Below, piece after piece: positions 33,993 to 48,600 of a stretch of DNA of 64,000 nt (the first letter of the stretch is position 1; each line of letters opens with the position of its first letter). Location: contig CP136064.1 in assembly GCA_032622095.1 (NCBI GenBank), positions 134,423,129 through 134,487,128 of the forward strand, given 5' to 3'. Position numbers and translations under genes: made by a program. This DNA comes from Siphonodentalium dalli. Its lineage: Eukaryota > Mollusca > Scaphopoda > Gadilida > Siphonodentaliidae. The notes beneath the pieces were generated by a model. It had not been told where the DNA came from, did no database searches, and was given only the letters and a program-made list of their open reading frames with translations.

Positions 33993-34856
33993 AAGCGTTT
34001 GCCTGTTTATCTGTTTGCCTGTTAAAACTGTCTGTTTTGACAGGTGATATCTGATGATCAAAACCTCATATTAATGGGCTCATGGGTCGAATCTTATTTC
34101 CTGGCAGAGAAAACATACAGTTGATGGTTTTACACATATTGTCAATCATTTGAATAATTCCGGGTTATTTTCCAATTCCTGGTCTCCGTTCGGAAGCCGT
34201 TCAAAATGATGTTGGAAAAATATAAAAGACGACACAATAAATAAGTAGTCCTATTGCCAGTTGCTGATATATAAATACTTATGAGGAAGCATTGGAATGC
34301 CCAGACATGACCGAGAATCAACAACATATTAGCATCACCACCCTAATTGAATGTCTGACACAATATCAAAAGAAGACACACCTGTGCATTGTTAGGAAGA
34401 AATTCGGAATGTCAATCTACTTGAGAGACGCCCACGTGTGCGCAGTACGCAACAGAGAATGAACAGTTCGTACCAACACTCCAAACTGGTAATGTATACT
34501 GTCAATCAATACAGAAGAAATGCTGGTAGGAGTCATCTTCATCAAATTGCTACACTGTAATATAATATCTTGCCCCAGAAAGCTGCGGTTGCAGAACGGC
34601 CTTTGACCTAAATTTAATAATAACTTCCAAAAGACAAAACAATGTAGAGACAATTTCGTAACACGAGCGCGTGGTCAAATAGAGGTTCACGATGGGGAAG
34701 TTATGGCTTTTCATGCAAAGTTAACAGGGCACCGATGTCTGATTAATATTTTACAAACTTTATGCATGTATATAATTATACCGACGAAACACTTATTAGA
34801 GTCAGAATAATCAAGTCCTGGTATTCTTCAACATAAACAACAAATCGTGTTTATTT
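33993..34856. other. Single-copy AT-rich DNA, no gene recognised
   Basis: Minus-strand frames at 34327-34142 and 34653-34417 have no motif I recognise. Presumed PAK intron if that gene extends rightward. Confidence 0.4.
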
Positions 34857-35380
34857 TAGTGCTGAAACGGATATCCGGATATCTGGTTGACAACCGGCTA
34901 CCATCGGCAAACGGTTGAACTATGATCAATGCGATGCCAATGGGACTGATAACAGTAGCTTTTAAACATGTGTACTTTATCAATTTTGCTACAAACTTTA
35001 TCGCTCAGAGGTGTATACAATCAAAATTACACTTAAGTCTTCCATGAATGGCAAGTTACATAGTCTGGCTTTGATGTTCTGATGTCTGATTAAACACTAG
35101 CACTGACGCTACTGAGTTATCGGCAAAGATCAATATTCTTCCCAAACAAGAACAATCACAAGTCAGGTAGTCACGGACTGCAATACAAATGGTCAAGCAT
35201 GACACATCGATTTATAAACTCTTCGAGTTCAGTTCAGTTTTCATCTGTCAAGTTGTCAACACATGGCTTTTACCCTTCGTGTTTGGTAATTTACATTCAT
35301 TTAATACAAGCTCTGTCTGTGTAAACATTACGTGAGTTCAAGGTTGACGGCTACAAAATAGGTCGACCGTTTCAGCACTA
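34857..35380. mobile_element. Short hAT-like MITE, 524 bp
   Basis: The left end is TAGTGCTGAAACGG and the right end CCGTTTCAGCACTA, an exact inverse. GTTTATTT precedes and GTTTATTA follows, a 7/8 match expected for an 8-bp hAT duplication with one later change. The ends are closely related to the TAGAGCTGAAACGG ends of the element at 364-1836, so the two belong to one family. It abuts the start of the large family C array. Confidence 0.82.
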
Positions 35381-36539
35381 GTTTATTAGCTCAACTTTAC
35401 TTTGTAAAGTTTGAGCTATTGCCATGGCTTGGTATCCGTGTGTGTGTGTGCGTGTGTGATTCGTCAACAATTTCCTTTAGCACGGGCTACAGTTCGTACC
35501 TTTGGTCCGATTATTATGAAATTTGTCATGGATGTTGACATTGACATGTAGATGGGAACGAGTCATTTTGGGGTCATTCGGAAAAAAAAACATGGCCGCC
35601 ATCGGCCATCTTGGATTTCAAAATTCAATCCATTAGCACGGGCCAAAGGCCGTACTGTTCGTCTTATTGTCATGAAATTTGTCATGGATGTTAATATTGA
35701 CATGTAGATTGGAACGAGTAATTTTGGGGTCATTCGGCCAAAAAACATGGCCGCCGGCAGCCATCTTAGATTTTACTCTTTGCATGACTAAATCCTTTGA
35801 CACGGACTACAGGTCGTACCTTTGATCGTATCATCATAATATTTGTCATGGAATTTAACAATGACATGGCACGAGTGATTTTTGGGTCATTCGGGCAAAA
35901 AACATGGTCGCCAGCAGCCATCTTGGATTTTACTCTTTGTATGACTAAATCCTTTAGCACGGGCTACAGCCTACAGGTCGTACCTTTAGTCTGATCATCA
36001 TAAAATTTGTTATGGCTGTTGAAATTGGAATGTAGATGGGAACGAGTCATTTTAGGGTCATTCGGACAAAAAACATGGCCGCCAGTGGCCATCTTTGATT
36101 TCAAAATTTAATTCATTAGCACGGGCCACAGGTCATACTGTACGTCTGATCATCATGAAATGGTTCATGCATGTTAATATTGACATGTAGATGGGAACGA
36201 GTAATTTTGGGGTCATTCGGCCAAAAACATGGCCGCCAGCAGCCATCTTGGATTTTACTCTTTGTATGACTAAATTCTTTAGCATGGGCTACAGGTCGTA
36301 CCTTTAGTCTGATCATCATAAAATTTGTCATGGATGTTAACAATGACATGTAGATGGGAACAAGTCATTTTGGGGTCATTCGGCCAAAAAACATGGCCGC
36401 CAGCAGCCATCTTGGATTTTACTCTTTGTATGACTAAATCCTTTAGCACGGGCTACAGGTCGTACCTTTAGTCTGATCATCATAAAATTTGTCATGAATG
36501 TTAATAATGACATGTAGATGGGAACGAGTCATTTTGGGG

Positions 36540-37481
36540 TCATTCGGCCAAAAAACATGGCCGCCAGCAGCCATCTTGGATTTTACTCTTTGTATGACTA
36601 AATTCTTTAGCACGGGCTGCAGGTCGTACCTTTAGTCTGATCATCATAAAATTTGTCATGGATATTAACAATGACATGTAGATGGGAACGAGTAATTTTG
36701 GGGTCATTCGGCCCTTAAAACATGGTCGCCAGCAGCCATCTTGGATTTTACTCTTTGTATGACTAAATCCTTTAGCACGGGCTACAGTTTGTACCTTTAG
36801 TCTGATCGTCATGAATGTTAATAATGACATGTAGATGGGAAACGAGTCATTTTGGGGTCATTCGGCCAAAAAATATGGCCGCCAGCAGCCATCTTTGATT
36901 TTACTCTTTGTATGACTAAATCCTTTAGCACGGGCTACAGTTTGTACCTTTAGTCTGATCGTCATGAATGTTAATAATGACATGTAGATGGGAAACGAGT
37001 CATTTTGGGGTCATTCGGCCAAAAAACATGGCCGCCAGCAGCCATCTTGGATTTTACTCTTTGTATGACTAAATTCTTTAGCACGGGCTGCAGGTCGTAC
37101 CTTTAGTCTGATCATCATAAAATTTGTCATGGATATTAACAATGACATGTAGATGGGAACGAGTAATTTTGGGGTCATTCGGCCCTTAAAACATGGTCGC
37201 CAGCAGCCATCTTGGATTTTACTCTTTGTATGACTAAATCCTTTAGCACGGGCTACAGTTTGTACCTTTAGTCTGATCGTCATGAATGTTAATAATGACA
37301 TGTAGATGGGAAACGAGTCATTTTGGGGTCATTCGGCCCTTAAAATATGGTCGCCAGCAGCCATCTTGGATTTTACTCTTTGTATGACTAAATCCTTTAG
37401 CACGGGCTACAGGTCGTACCTTTAGTCTGATCATCATAAAATTTGTCATGGCTGTTGAAATTGGAATGTAGATGGGAACGA
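36540..37481 (+). repeat. 471-bp tandem duplication within the array
   Basis: The segment at 36540-37010 is repeated at 37011-37481, with the same 96-codon minus-strand frame in both. Each unit holds three monomers, including the variant CGGCCCTTAAAACATGGTCG. This is a local amplification step smaller than the main higher-order repeat. Confidence 0.85.
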
Positions 37482-37965
37482 GTCATTTTCGGGTCATTCG
37501 GACAAAAAACTTGGCCGCCAGTGGCCATCTTGGATTTCAAAATTTAATCCATTAGCACAGGCCGCAGGTCGTACTGTTCGTCTGATCATCATGAAATTTG
37601 TCATGGATGTTAATATTGACATGTAGATGGGAACGAGTAATTTTGGGGTCATTCGGCCAAAAAACATGGCCGCCAGCAGCCATCTTGGATTTTACTCTTT
37701 GTATGACTAAATTCTTTAGCATAGGCTACAGGTCGTACCTTTAGTCTGATCGTCATAAAATTTGTCATGGATGTTAATAATGACATGTAGATGGGAACGA
37801 CTCATTTTGGGGTCATTCGGCCGAAAACATGGCCGCCAGCAGCCATCTTGGATTTTACTTTTCTCTTCATGTATAGTATTAGAAATTCAACTTTCCACAT
37901 TCCTAATCGCTCCATTGACTGTAATACATTAAATTATTCCCTTTCCAAGTTGAGCTTCATTTTAT

Positions 37966-39407
37966 AATTATTAGCTCAACTTTACTTTGTAAAGTTTGAG
38001 CTATTGCCATGGCTTTGTCGTCCGTCGTCCGTGTGTACGTGTGTGCGTGTGTGTGCGTGTGTGCGTGTGTACGTAAGGCGTCAACAATGCAGGCTACAGG
38101 TCGTACCTTTGGTCGGATCATTATGAAATTTGTCATAGCTGTTGACATCAACATTTAGACCAGAATGATTAATTTTGGGGTCATACGGAAAAAAAACATG
38201 GCCGCCAGCAGCCATCTTTGATTTCAAAATTCAATCCATTAGCACGGGCTACAGGCCGTACTGTTTGTCTGATCATCATGAAATTTGTCATGGATGTTAA
38301 TATTGACATGTAGATGGGAACGAGTAATTTTGGGGTCATTCGGTCCAAAAACATGGCCGCCAGCAGCCATCTTGGATTTTACTCTTTGTATGACTAAATT
38401 CTTTAGCACGGGCTACAGGTCGTACCTTTAGTCTGATCATCATAAAATTTGTCATGGCTGTTGAAATTGGAATGTAGATGGGAACGAGTCATTTTGGGGG
38501 CACTCGGACAAAAAACATGGCCGCCAGTGGCCATCTTGGATTTTAAAATTTAATCCATTAGCACGGGCCACAGGTCGTACTATTCGTCTGATCATCATGA
38601 AATTTGTCATGGATGTTAATATTGACATGTAGATGGGAACGAGTAATTTTGGGGTCATTCGGCCAAAAAACATGGCCGCCAGCAGCCATCTTGGATTTTA
38701 CTCTTTGTATGACTAAATTCTTTAGCATAGGCTACAGGTCGTACCTTTAGTCTGATCGTCATAAAATTTGTCATGGATGTTAATAATGACATGTAGATGG
38801 GAACGACTCATTTTGGGGTCATTCGGCCGAAAACATGGCCGCCAGCAGCCATCTTGGATTTTACTTTTCTCTTCATGTATAGTATTAGAAATTCAACTTT
38901 CCACATTCCTAATCGCTCCATGCTACAGTGTCATTGACACTTTCATTTTATAATTATTAGCTCAACTTTACTTTGTAAAGTTTGAGCTATTGCCATGGCT
39001 TTGTCGTCCGTCGTCCGTGTGTACGTGTGTGCGTGTGTACGTGTGTACGTAAGGCGTCAACAATGCAGGCTACAGGTCGTACCTTTGGTCGGATCATTAT
39101 GAAATTTGTCATAGCTGTTGACATCAACATTTAGACCAGAATGATTAATTTTGGGGTCATACGGAAAAAAAAAACATGGCCGCCAGCAGCCATCTTTGAT
39201 TTCAAAATTCAATCCATTAGCACGGGCTACAGGCCGTACTGTTTGTCTGATCATCATGAAATTTGTCATGGATGTTAATATTGACATGTAGATGGGAACG
39301 AGTAATTTTGGGGTCATTCGGTCCAAAAACATGGCCGCCAGCAGCCATCTTGGATTTTACTCTTTGTATGACTAAATTCTTTAGCACGGGCTACAGGTCG
39401 TATTTTT
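37966..39407 (+). mobile_element. Head-to-tail family C units inside the array
   Basis: New 5' ends (AGCTCAACTTTACTTTGTAA followed by GTCCGTCGTCCGTGTGTACG) occur at 37973, 38959 and 39408. A complete tail (TACAGTGTCATTGACACTTT, CATTTTATAATT) lies immediately before the 38959 start, and a tail with the hairpin deleted lies before 37973. So the 5' end of one unit follows the 3' end of the previous one with about 13 bp (TTTTATAATTATT) between. The unit at 38959 breaks off inside a monomer where the 39408 unit begins. Confidence 0.82.
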
Positions 39408-39942
39408 AGCTCAACTTTACTTTGTAAAGTTTGAGCTATTGCCATGGCTTTGTCGTCCGTCGTCCGTGTGTACGTGTGTGCGTGTGTTCGTGTGTGCGTG
39501 TGTACGTGTGTACGTAAGGCGTCAACAATGCAGGCTACAGGTCGTACCTTTCGTCGGATCATTATGAAATTTGTCATAGCTGTTGACATCAACATTTAGA
39601 CCAGAATATTTAATTTTGGGGTCATTCGGAAAATAAACATGGCCGCCAGTGGCCATATTGGATTTCAAAATTCAATCCATTAGCACGGGCTACAGGCCGT
39701 ACTGTTTGTCTGATCTTCATGAAATTTGTCATGGATGTTAATATTGACATGTAGATGGGAACGAGTAATTTTGGGGTCATTCGGCCCAAAAACATGGCCG
39801 CCAGCAGCCATCTTGGATTTTACTCTTTGTATGACTAAATTCTTTAGCACGGGCTACAGGTCGTACTTTTAGTCTGATCATCATAAATTTTGTCAAGAAT
39901 GTTAATAATGACATGTAGATGGGAACGAGTCATTTTGGGGTC

Positions 39943-42900
39943 ATTCGGCCAAAAAACATGGCCGCCAGCAGCCATCCTGTATTTTACTCTTTGTATGACT
40001 AAATCCTTTAGCACGGGCTACAGGTCGTACCTTTAGTCTGATCATCATAAAATTTGTCATGGCTGTTGAAATTGGAATGTAGATGGGAACGAGTCATTTT
40101 GGGGTCATTCGGACAAAAAACATGGCCGCCAGCAGCCATCTTGGATTTCAAAATTTAATCCATTAGCACGGGCCACAGGTCGTACTGTTCGTCTGATCAC
40201 CATGAAATTTGTCATGGATGATAATATTGACATGTAGATGGGAACGAGTAATTTTGGGGTCATTCGGCCAATAAACATGGCCGCCAGCAGCCATCTTCGA
40301 TTTTACTCTTTGTATGACTAAATTCTTTAGCACGGGCTGCAGGTCGTACCTTTAGTCTGATCATCATAAAATTTGTCATGTATATTAACAATGACATGTA
40401 GATGGGAACGAGTAATTTTGGGGTCATTCGGCTAAAAAACATGGTCGCCAGCAGCCATCTTGGATTTTACTCTTTGTATGACTAAATCCTTTAGCACGGG
40501 CTACATGTCCTACTTTTAGTCTGATCATCATAAAATTTGTCATGGTTGTTGAAATTGGAATGTAGATGGGAACGAGTCATTTTGGGGTCATTCGGACAAA
40601 AAACATGGCCGCCAGCGACCATATTGGGTTTAAAAATTTAATCCATTAGCACGGGCCACAGGTCGAACTGTTCTTCTGATCATCATGAAATTTGTCATGG
40701 ATGATAATATTGACATGTAGATGGGAACGAGTAATTTTGGGGTCATTCGGCCCAAAAACATGGCCGCCAGCAGCCATCTTGGATTTTACTCTTTGTATGA
40801 CTAAATTCTTTAGCACGGGCTGCAGGTCGTACCTTTAGTCTGATCATCATAAAATGTGTCATGGATGTTAACAATGACATGTAGATGGGAACGAGTAATT
40901 TTGGGGTCATTCGGCCAAAAAACCTGGACACCAGCAGCCATCTTGGATTTTACTCTTTGTATGACTAAATCCTTTAGCACGGGCTACAGGTTGTACCTTT
41001 TGTCTGATCATCATGAAATTTGTCATGAATGTTAATAATGACATGTAGATGGGAACGAGTCATTTTGAGGTCATTCGGCCGAAAAACATGGCCGCCAGCA
41101 GCCATCTTGGATTTTACTCTTTGTATGACTAAATCCTTTAGCACGGGCTACAGGTCGTACCTTTAGTCTGATCATCATAAAATTTGTCATGGTTGTTGAA
41201 ATTGGAATGTAGATGGGAACAAGTCATTTTGGGGTCATTCGGACAAAAAACATGGCCGCCAGTGGCCATCTTGGATTAAAAAATTTAATCCATTAGCACG
41301 GGCCACAGGTCGTACTGTTCGTCTGATGATCATGAAATTTGTCATGGATGATAATATTGACATGTAGATGGGAGGAACGAGTAATTTTGGGGTCATTCGG
41401 CCCAAAAAATGGCCGCCAGCAGCCATCTTGGATTTTACTCTTTGTATGACTAAATTCTTTAGCGCGGGCTACATGTCATACCTTTAGTCTGATCATCATA
41501 AAATTTGTCATGAATGTTAATAATGACATGTAGATGGGAACGAGTCATTTTGGGATCATTCGGCCAAAAAACATGGCCGCCAGCAGCCATCTTGGATTTT
41601 ACTCTTTGTATGACTAAATTCTTTAGCATGGGCTACAGGTCGTACCTTTAGTCTGATCGTCATAAAATTTGTCATGGATGTTAACGATGACATGTAGATG
41701 GGAACGACTCATTTTGGGGTCATTCGGCCGAAATCATGGCCGCCAGCAGCCATCTTGGATTTTACTTTTCTCTTCATGTCTATAAACATGTATTAGATAT
41801 TCAACTTTCCACATTCCTAATGGCTCCATTGACTGTAATACATTAAATTATTCCCTTTCCAAGTTGAGCTACAGTGTCATTGACACTTTCATTATTCTGA
41901 TCATCATAAAATTTGTCAAGAATGTTAATAATGACATGTAGATGGGAACGAGTCATTTTGGGGTCATTCGGCCAAAAAACATGGCCGCCAGCAGCCATCT
42001 TGAATTTTACTCTTTGTATGACTAAATCCTTTAGCACGGGCTACAGGTCGTACCTTTAGTCTGATCATCATAAAATTTGTCATGGCTGTTGAAATTGGAA
42101 TGTAGATGGGAACGAGTCATTTTGGGGGCACTCGGACAAAAAACATGGCCGCCAGCGGCCATCTTGGATTTCAAAATTTAATCCATTAGCACGGGCCACA
42201 GGTCGTACTATTCGTCTGATCATCATGAAATTTGTCATGGATGATAATATTGACATGTAGATGGGAACGAGTAATTTTGGGGTCATTCGGCCAAAAATCA
42301 TGGCCGCCAGCAGCCATCTTGGATTTTACTCTTTGTATGACTAAATTCTTTAGCACGGGCTGCAGGTCGTACCTTCAGTCTGATCATCACAAAATTTGTC
42401 ATGGATATTAACAATGACATGCAGATGGGAACGAGTAATTTTGGGGTCATTCGGTCCAAAAATATGGCCGCCAGCAGCCATCTTGGATTTTACTCTTTGT
42501 ATGACTAAATCCTTTAGCACGGGCTACAGGTCGTATTTTTATTCTGATCATCATAAAATTTGTCAAGAATGTTAATAATGACATGTAGATGGGAACGAGT
42601 CATTTTGGGGTCATTCGGCCAAAAAACATGGCCGCCAGCAGCCATCTTTGATTTTACTCTTTGTATGACTAAATCCTTTAGCACGGGCTACAGGTCGTAC
42701 CTTTAGTCTGATCATCATAAAATTTGTCATGGCTGTTGAAATTGGAATGTAGATGGGAACGAGTCATTTTGGGGTCACTCGGACAAAAAACATGGCCGCC
42801 AGTGGCCATCTTGGATTTCAAAATTTAATCCATTAGCACGGGCCACAGGTCGTACTGTTCGTCTGATCATCATGAAATTTGTCATGGATGATAATATTGA

Positions 42901-45900
42901 CATGTAGATGGGAACGAGTAATTATGGGGTTATTCGGCCAAAAAACATGGCCGCCAGCAGCCATCCTGTATTTTACTCTTTGTATGACTAAATCCTTTAG
43001 CACGGGCTACAGGTCGTACCTTTAGTCTGATCATCATAAAATTTGTCATGGCTGTTGAAATTGGAATGTAGATGGGAACGAGTCATTTTGGGGTCATTCG
43101 GACAAAAAACATGGCCGCCAGCAGCCATCTTGGATTTCAAAATTTAATCCATTAGCACGGGCCACAGGTCGTACTGTTCGTCTGATCACCATGAAATTTG
43201 TCATGGATTATAATATTGACATGTAGATGGGAACGAGTAATTTTGGGGTCATTCGGCCAATAAACATGGCCGCCAGCAGCCATCTTCGATTTTACTCTTT
43301 GTATGACTAAATTCTTTAGCACGGGCTGCAGGTCGTACCTTTAGTCTGATCATCATAAAATTTGTCATGTATATTAACAATGACATGTAGATGGGAACGA
43401 GTAATTTTGGGGTCATTCGGCTAAAAAACATGGTCGCCAGCAGCCATCTTGGATTTTACTCTTTGTATGACTAAATCCTTTAGCACGGGCTACATGTCCT
43501 ACTTTTAGTCTGATCATCATAAAATTTGTCATGGTTGTTGAAATTGGAATGTAGATGGGAACGAGTCATTTTGGGGTCATTCGGACAAAAAACATGGCCG
43601 CCAGCGACCATATTGGGTTTAAAAATTTAATCCATTAGCACGGGCCACAGATCGTACTGTTCTTCTGATCATCATGAAATTTGTCATGGATGATAATATT
43701 GACATGTAGATGGGAACGAGTAATTTTGGGGTCATTCGGCCCAAAAACATGGCCGCCAGCAGCCATCTTGGATTTTACTCTTTGTATGACTAAATTCTTT
43801 AGCACGGGCTGCAGGTCGTACCTTTAGTCTGATCATCATAAAATGTGTCATGGATGTTAACAATGACATGTAGATGGGAACGAGTAATTTTGGGGTCATT
43901 CGGCCAAAAAACCTGGACACCAGCAGCCATCTTGGATTTTACTCTTTGTATGACTAAATCCTTTAGCACGGGCTACAGGTTGTACCTTTTGTCTGATCAT
44001 CATGAAATTTATCATGAATGTTAATAATGACATGTAGATGGGAACGAGTCATTTTGAGGTCATTCGGCCGAAAAACATGGCCGCCAGCAGCCATCTTGGA
44101 TTTTACTCTTTGTATGACTAAATCCTTTAGCACGGGCTACAGGTCGTACCTTTAGTCTGATCATCATAAAATTTGTCATGGTTGTTGAAATTGGAATGTA
44201 GATGGGAACAAGTCATTTTGGGGTCATTCGGACAAAAAACATGGCCGCCAGTGGCCATCTTGGATTTAAAATTTAATCCATTAGCACGGGCCACAGGTCG
44301 TACTGTTCGTCTGATGATCATGAAATTTGTCATGGATGATAATATTGACATGTAGATGGGAACGAGTAATTTTGGGGTCATTCGGCCCAAAAAATGGCCG
44401 CCAGCAGCCATCTTGGATTTTACTCTTTGTATGACTAAATTCTTTAGCGCGGGCTACATGTCATACCTTTAGTCTGATCATCATAAAATTTGTCATGAAT
44501 GTTAATAATGACATGTAGATGGGAACGAGTCATTTTGGGATCATTCGGCCAAAAAACATGGCCGCCAGCAGCCATCTTGGATTTTACTCTTTGTATGACT
44601 AAATTCTTTAGCATGGGCTACAGGTCGTACCTTTAGTCTGATCGTCATAAAATTTGTCATGGATGTTAACGATGACATGTAGATGGGAACGACTCATTTT
44701 GGGGTCATTCGGCCGAAATCATGGCCGCCAGCAGCCATCTTGGATTTTACTTTTCTCTTCATGTCTATAAACATGTATTAGATATTCAACTTTCCACATT
44801 CCTAATGGCTCCATTGACTGTAATACATTAAATTATTCCCTTTCCAAGTTGAGCTACAGTGTCATTGACACTTTCATTATTCTGATCATCATAAAATTTG
44901 TCAAGAATGTTAATAATGACATGTAGATGGGAACGAGTCATTTTGGGGTCATTCGGCCAAAAAACATGGCCGCCAGCAGCCATCTTGAATTTTACTCTTT
45001 GTATGACTAAATCCTTTAGCACGGGCTACAGGTCGTACCTTTAGTCTGATCATCATAAAATTTGTCATGGCTGTTGAAATTGGAATGTAGATGGGAACGA
45101 GTCATTTTGGGGGCACTCGGACAAAAAACATGGCCGCCAGCGGCCATCTTGGATTTCAAAATTTAATCCATTAGCACGGGCCACAGGTCGTACTATTCGT
45201 CTGATCATCATGAAATTTGTCATGGATGATAATATTGACATGTAGATGGGAACGAGTAATTTTGGGGTCATTCGGCCAAAAATCATGGCCGCCAGCAGCC
45301 ATCTTGGATTTTACTCTTTGTATGACTAAATTCTTTAGCACGGGCTGCAGGTCGTACCTTCAGTCTGATCATCACAAAATTTGTCATGGATATTAACAAT
45401 GACATGCAGATGGGAACGAGTAATTTTGGGGTCATTCGGTCCAAAAATATGGCCGCCAGCAGCCATCTTGGATTTTACTCTTTGTATGACTAAATCCTTT
45501 AGCACGGGCTACAGGTCGTATTTTTATTCTGATCATCATAAAATTTGTCAAGAATGTTAATAATGACATGTAGATGGGAACGAGTCATTTTGGGGTCATT
45601 CGGCCAAAAAACATGGCCGCCAGCAGCCATCTTTGATTTTACTCTTTGTATGACTAAATCCTTTAGCACGGGCTACAGGTCGTACCTTTCGTCTGATCAT
45701 CATAAAATTTGTCATGGCTGTTGAAATTGGAATGTAGATGGGAACGAGTCATTTTGGGGTCACTCGGACAAAAAACATGGCCGCCAGTGGCCATCTTGGA
45801 TTTCAAAATTTAATCCATTAGCACGGGCCACAGGTCGTACTGTTCGTCTGATCATCATGAAATTTGTCATGGATGATAATATTGACATGTAGATGGGAAC

Positions 45901-48600
45901 GAGTAATTATGGGGTTATTCGGCCAAAAAACATGGCCGCCAGCAGCCATCCTGTATTTTACTCTTTGTATGACTAAATCCTTTAGCACGGGCTACAGGTC
46001 GTACCTTTAGTCTGATCATCATAAAATTTGTCATGGCTGTTGAAATTGGAATGTAGATGGGAACGAGTCATTTTGGGGTCATTCGGACAAAAAACATGGC
46101 CGCCAGCAGCCATCTTGGATTTCAAAATTGAATCCATTAGCACGGGCCACAGGTCGTACTGTTCGTCTGATCACCATGAAATTTGTCATGGATGATAATA
46201 TTGACATGTAGATGGGAACGAGTAATTTTGGGGTCATTCGGCCAATAAACATGGCCGCCAGCAGCCATCTTCGATTTTACTCTTTGTATGACTAAATTCT
46301 TTAGCACGGGCTGCAGGTCGTACCTTTAGTCTGATCATCATAAAATTTGTCATGTATATTAACAATGACATGTAGATGGGAACGAGTAATTTTGGGGTCA
46401 TTCGGCTAAAAAACATGGTCGCCAGCAGCCATCTTGGATTTTACTCTTTGTATGACTAAATCCTTTAGCACGGGCTACATGTCCTACTTTTAGTCTGATC
46501 ATCATAAAATTTGTCATGGTTGTTGAAATTGGAATGTAGATGGGAACGAGTCATTTTGGGGTCATTCGGACAAAAAACATGGCCGCCAGCGACCATATTG
46601 GGTTTAAAAATTTAATCCATTAGCACGGGCCACAGATCGTACTGTTCTTCTGATCATCATGAAATTTGTCATGGATGATAATATTGACATGTAGATGGGA
46701 ACGAGTAATTTTGGGGTCATTCGGCCCAAAAACATGGCCGCCAGCAGCCATCTTGGATTTTACTCTTTGTATGACTAAATTCTTTAGCACGGGCTGCAGG
46801 TCGTACCTTTAGTCTGATCATCATAAAATGTGTCATGGATGTTAACAATGACATGTAGATGGGAACGAGTAATTTTGGGGTCATTCGGCCAAAAAACCTG
46901 GACACCAGCAGCCATCTTGGATTTTACTCTTTGTATGACTAAATCCTTTAGCACGGGCTACAGGTTGTACCTTTTGTCTGATCATCATGAAATTTGTCAT
47001 GAATGTTAATAATGACATGTAGATGGGAACGAGTCATTTTGAGGTCATTCGGCCGAAAAACATGGCCGCCAGCAGCCATCTTGGATTTTACTCTTTGTAT
47101 GACTAAATCCTTTAGCACGGGCTACAGGTCGTACCTTTAGTCTGATCATCATAAAATTTGTCATGGTTGTTGAAATTGGAATGTAGATGGGAACAAGTCA
47201 TTTTGGGGTCATTCGGACAAAAAACATGGCCGCCAGTGGCCATCTTGGATTTAAAATTTAATCCATTAGCACGGGCCACAGGTCGTACTGTTCGTCTGAT
47301 GATCATGAAATTTGTCATGGATGATAATATTGACATGTAGATGGGAACGAGTAATTTTGGGGTCATTCGGCCCAAAAAATGGCCGCCAGCAGCCATCTTG
47401 GATTTTACTCTTTGTATGACTAAATTCTTTAGCGCGGGCTGCATGTCATACCTTTAGTCTGATCATCATAAAATTTGTCATGAATGTTAATAATGACATG
47501 TAGATGGGAACGAGTCATTTTGGGATCATTCGGCCAAAAAACATGGCCGCCAGCAGCCATCTTGGATTTTACTCTTTGTATGACTAAATCCTTTAGCATG
47601 GGCTACAGGTCGTACCTTTAGTCTGATCGTCATAAAATTTGTCATGGATGTTAACGATGACATGTAGATGGGAACGACTCATTTTGGGGTCATTCGGCCG
47701 AAATCATGGCCGCCAGCAGCCATCTTGGATTTTACTTTTCTCTTCATGTCTATAAACATGTATTAGATATTCAACTTTCCACATTCCTAATGGCTCCATT
47801 GACTGTAATACATTAAATTATTCCCTTTCCAAGTTGAGCTACAGTGTCATTGACACTTTCATTATTCTGATCATCATAAAATTTGTCAAGAATGTTAATA
47901 ATGACATGTAGATGGGAACGAGTCATTTTGGGGTCATTCGGCCAAAAAACATGGCCGCCAGCAGCCATCTTGAATTTTACTCTTTGTATGACTAAATCCT
48001 TTAGCACGGGCTACAGGTCGTACCTTTAGTCTGATCATCATAAAATTTGTCATGGCTGTTGAAATTGGAATGTAGATGGGAACGAGTCATTTTGGGGGCA
48101 CTCGGACAAAAAACATGGCCGCCAGCGGCCATCTTGGATTTCAAAATTTAATCCATTAGCACGGGCCACAGGTCGTACTATTCGTCTGATCATCATGAAA
48201 TTTGTCATGGATGATAATATTGACATGTAGATGGGAACGAGTAATTTTGGGGTCATTCGGCCAAAAATCATGGCCGCCAGCAGCCATCTTGGATTTTACT
48301 CTTTGTATGACTAAATTCTTTAGCACGGGCTGCAGGTCGTACCTTCAGTCTGATCATCACAAAATTTGTCATGGATATTAACAATGACATGCAGATGGGA
48401 ACGAGTAATTTTGGGGTCATTCGGTCCAAAAATATGGCCGCCAGCAGCCATCTTGGATTTTACTCTTTGTATGACTAAATTCTTTAGCACGGGCTACAGG
48501 TCGTATTTTTATTCTGATCATCATAAAATTTGTCAAGAATGTTAATAATGACATGTAGATGGGAACGAGTCATTTTGGGGTCATTCGGCCAAAAAACATG
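39943..48600 (+). repeat. ~2.985-kb higher-order repeat, about 2.9 copies
   Basis: Copies span about 39943-42931, 42932-45918 and 45919-48600. The first copy is four bases longer (GGAGGAACGAG at ~41372 and a nearby A-run). Identical 60- to 73-codon frames recur at a spacing of 2989 and then 2985. Each copy contains about 18-19 monomers and one internal element tail (41809-41893, 44794-44878, 47779-47863) followed directly by a monomer instead of a new 5' end. Differences between copies are sparse single-base changes, so the amplification is recent. Confidence 0.92.
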
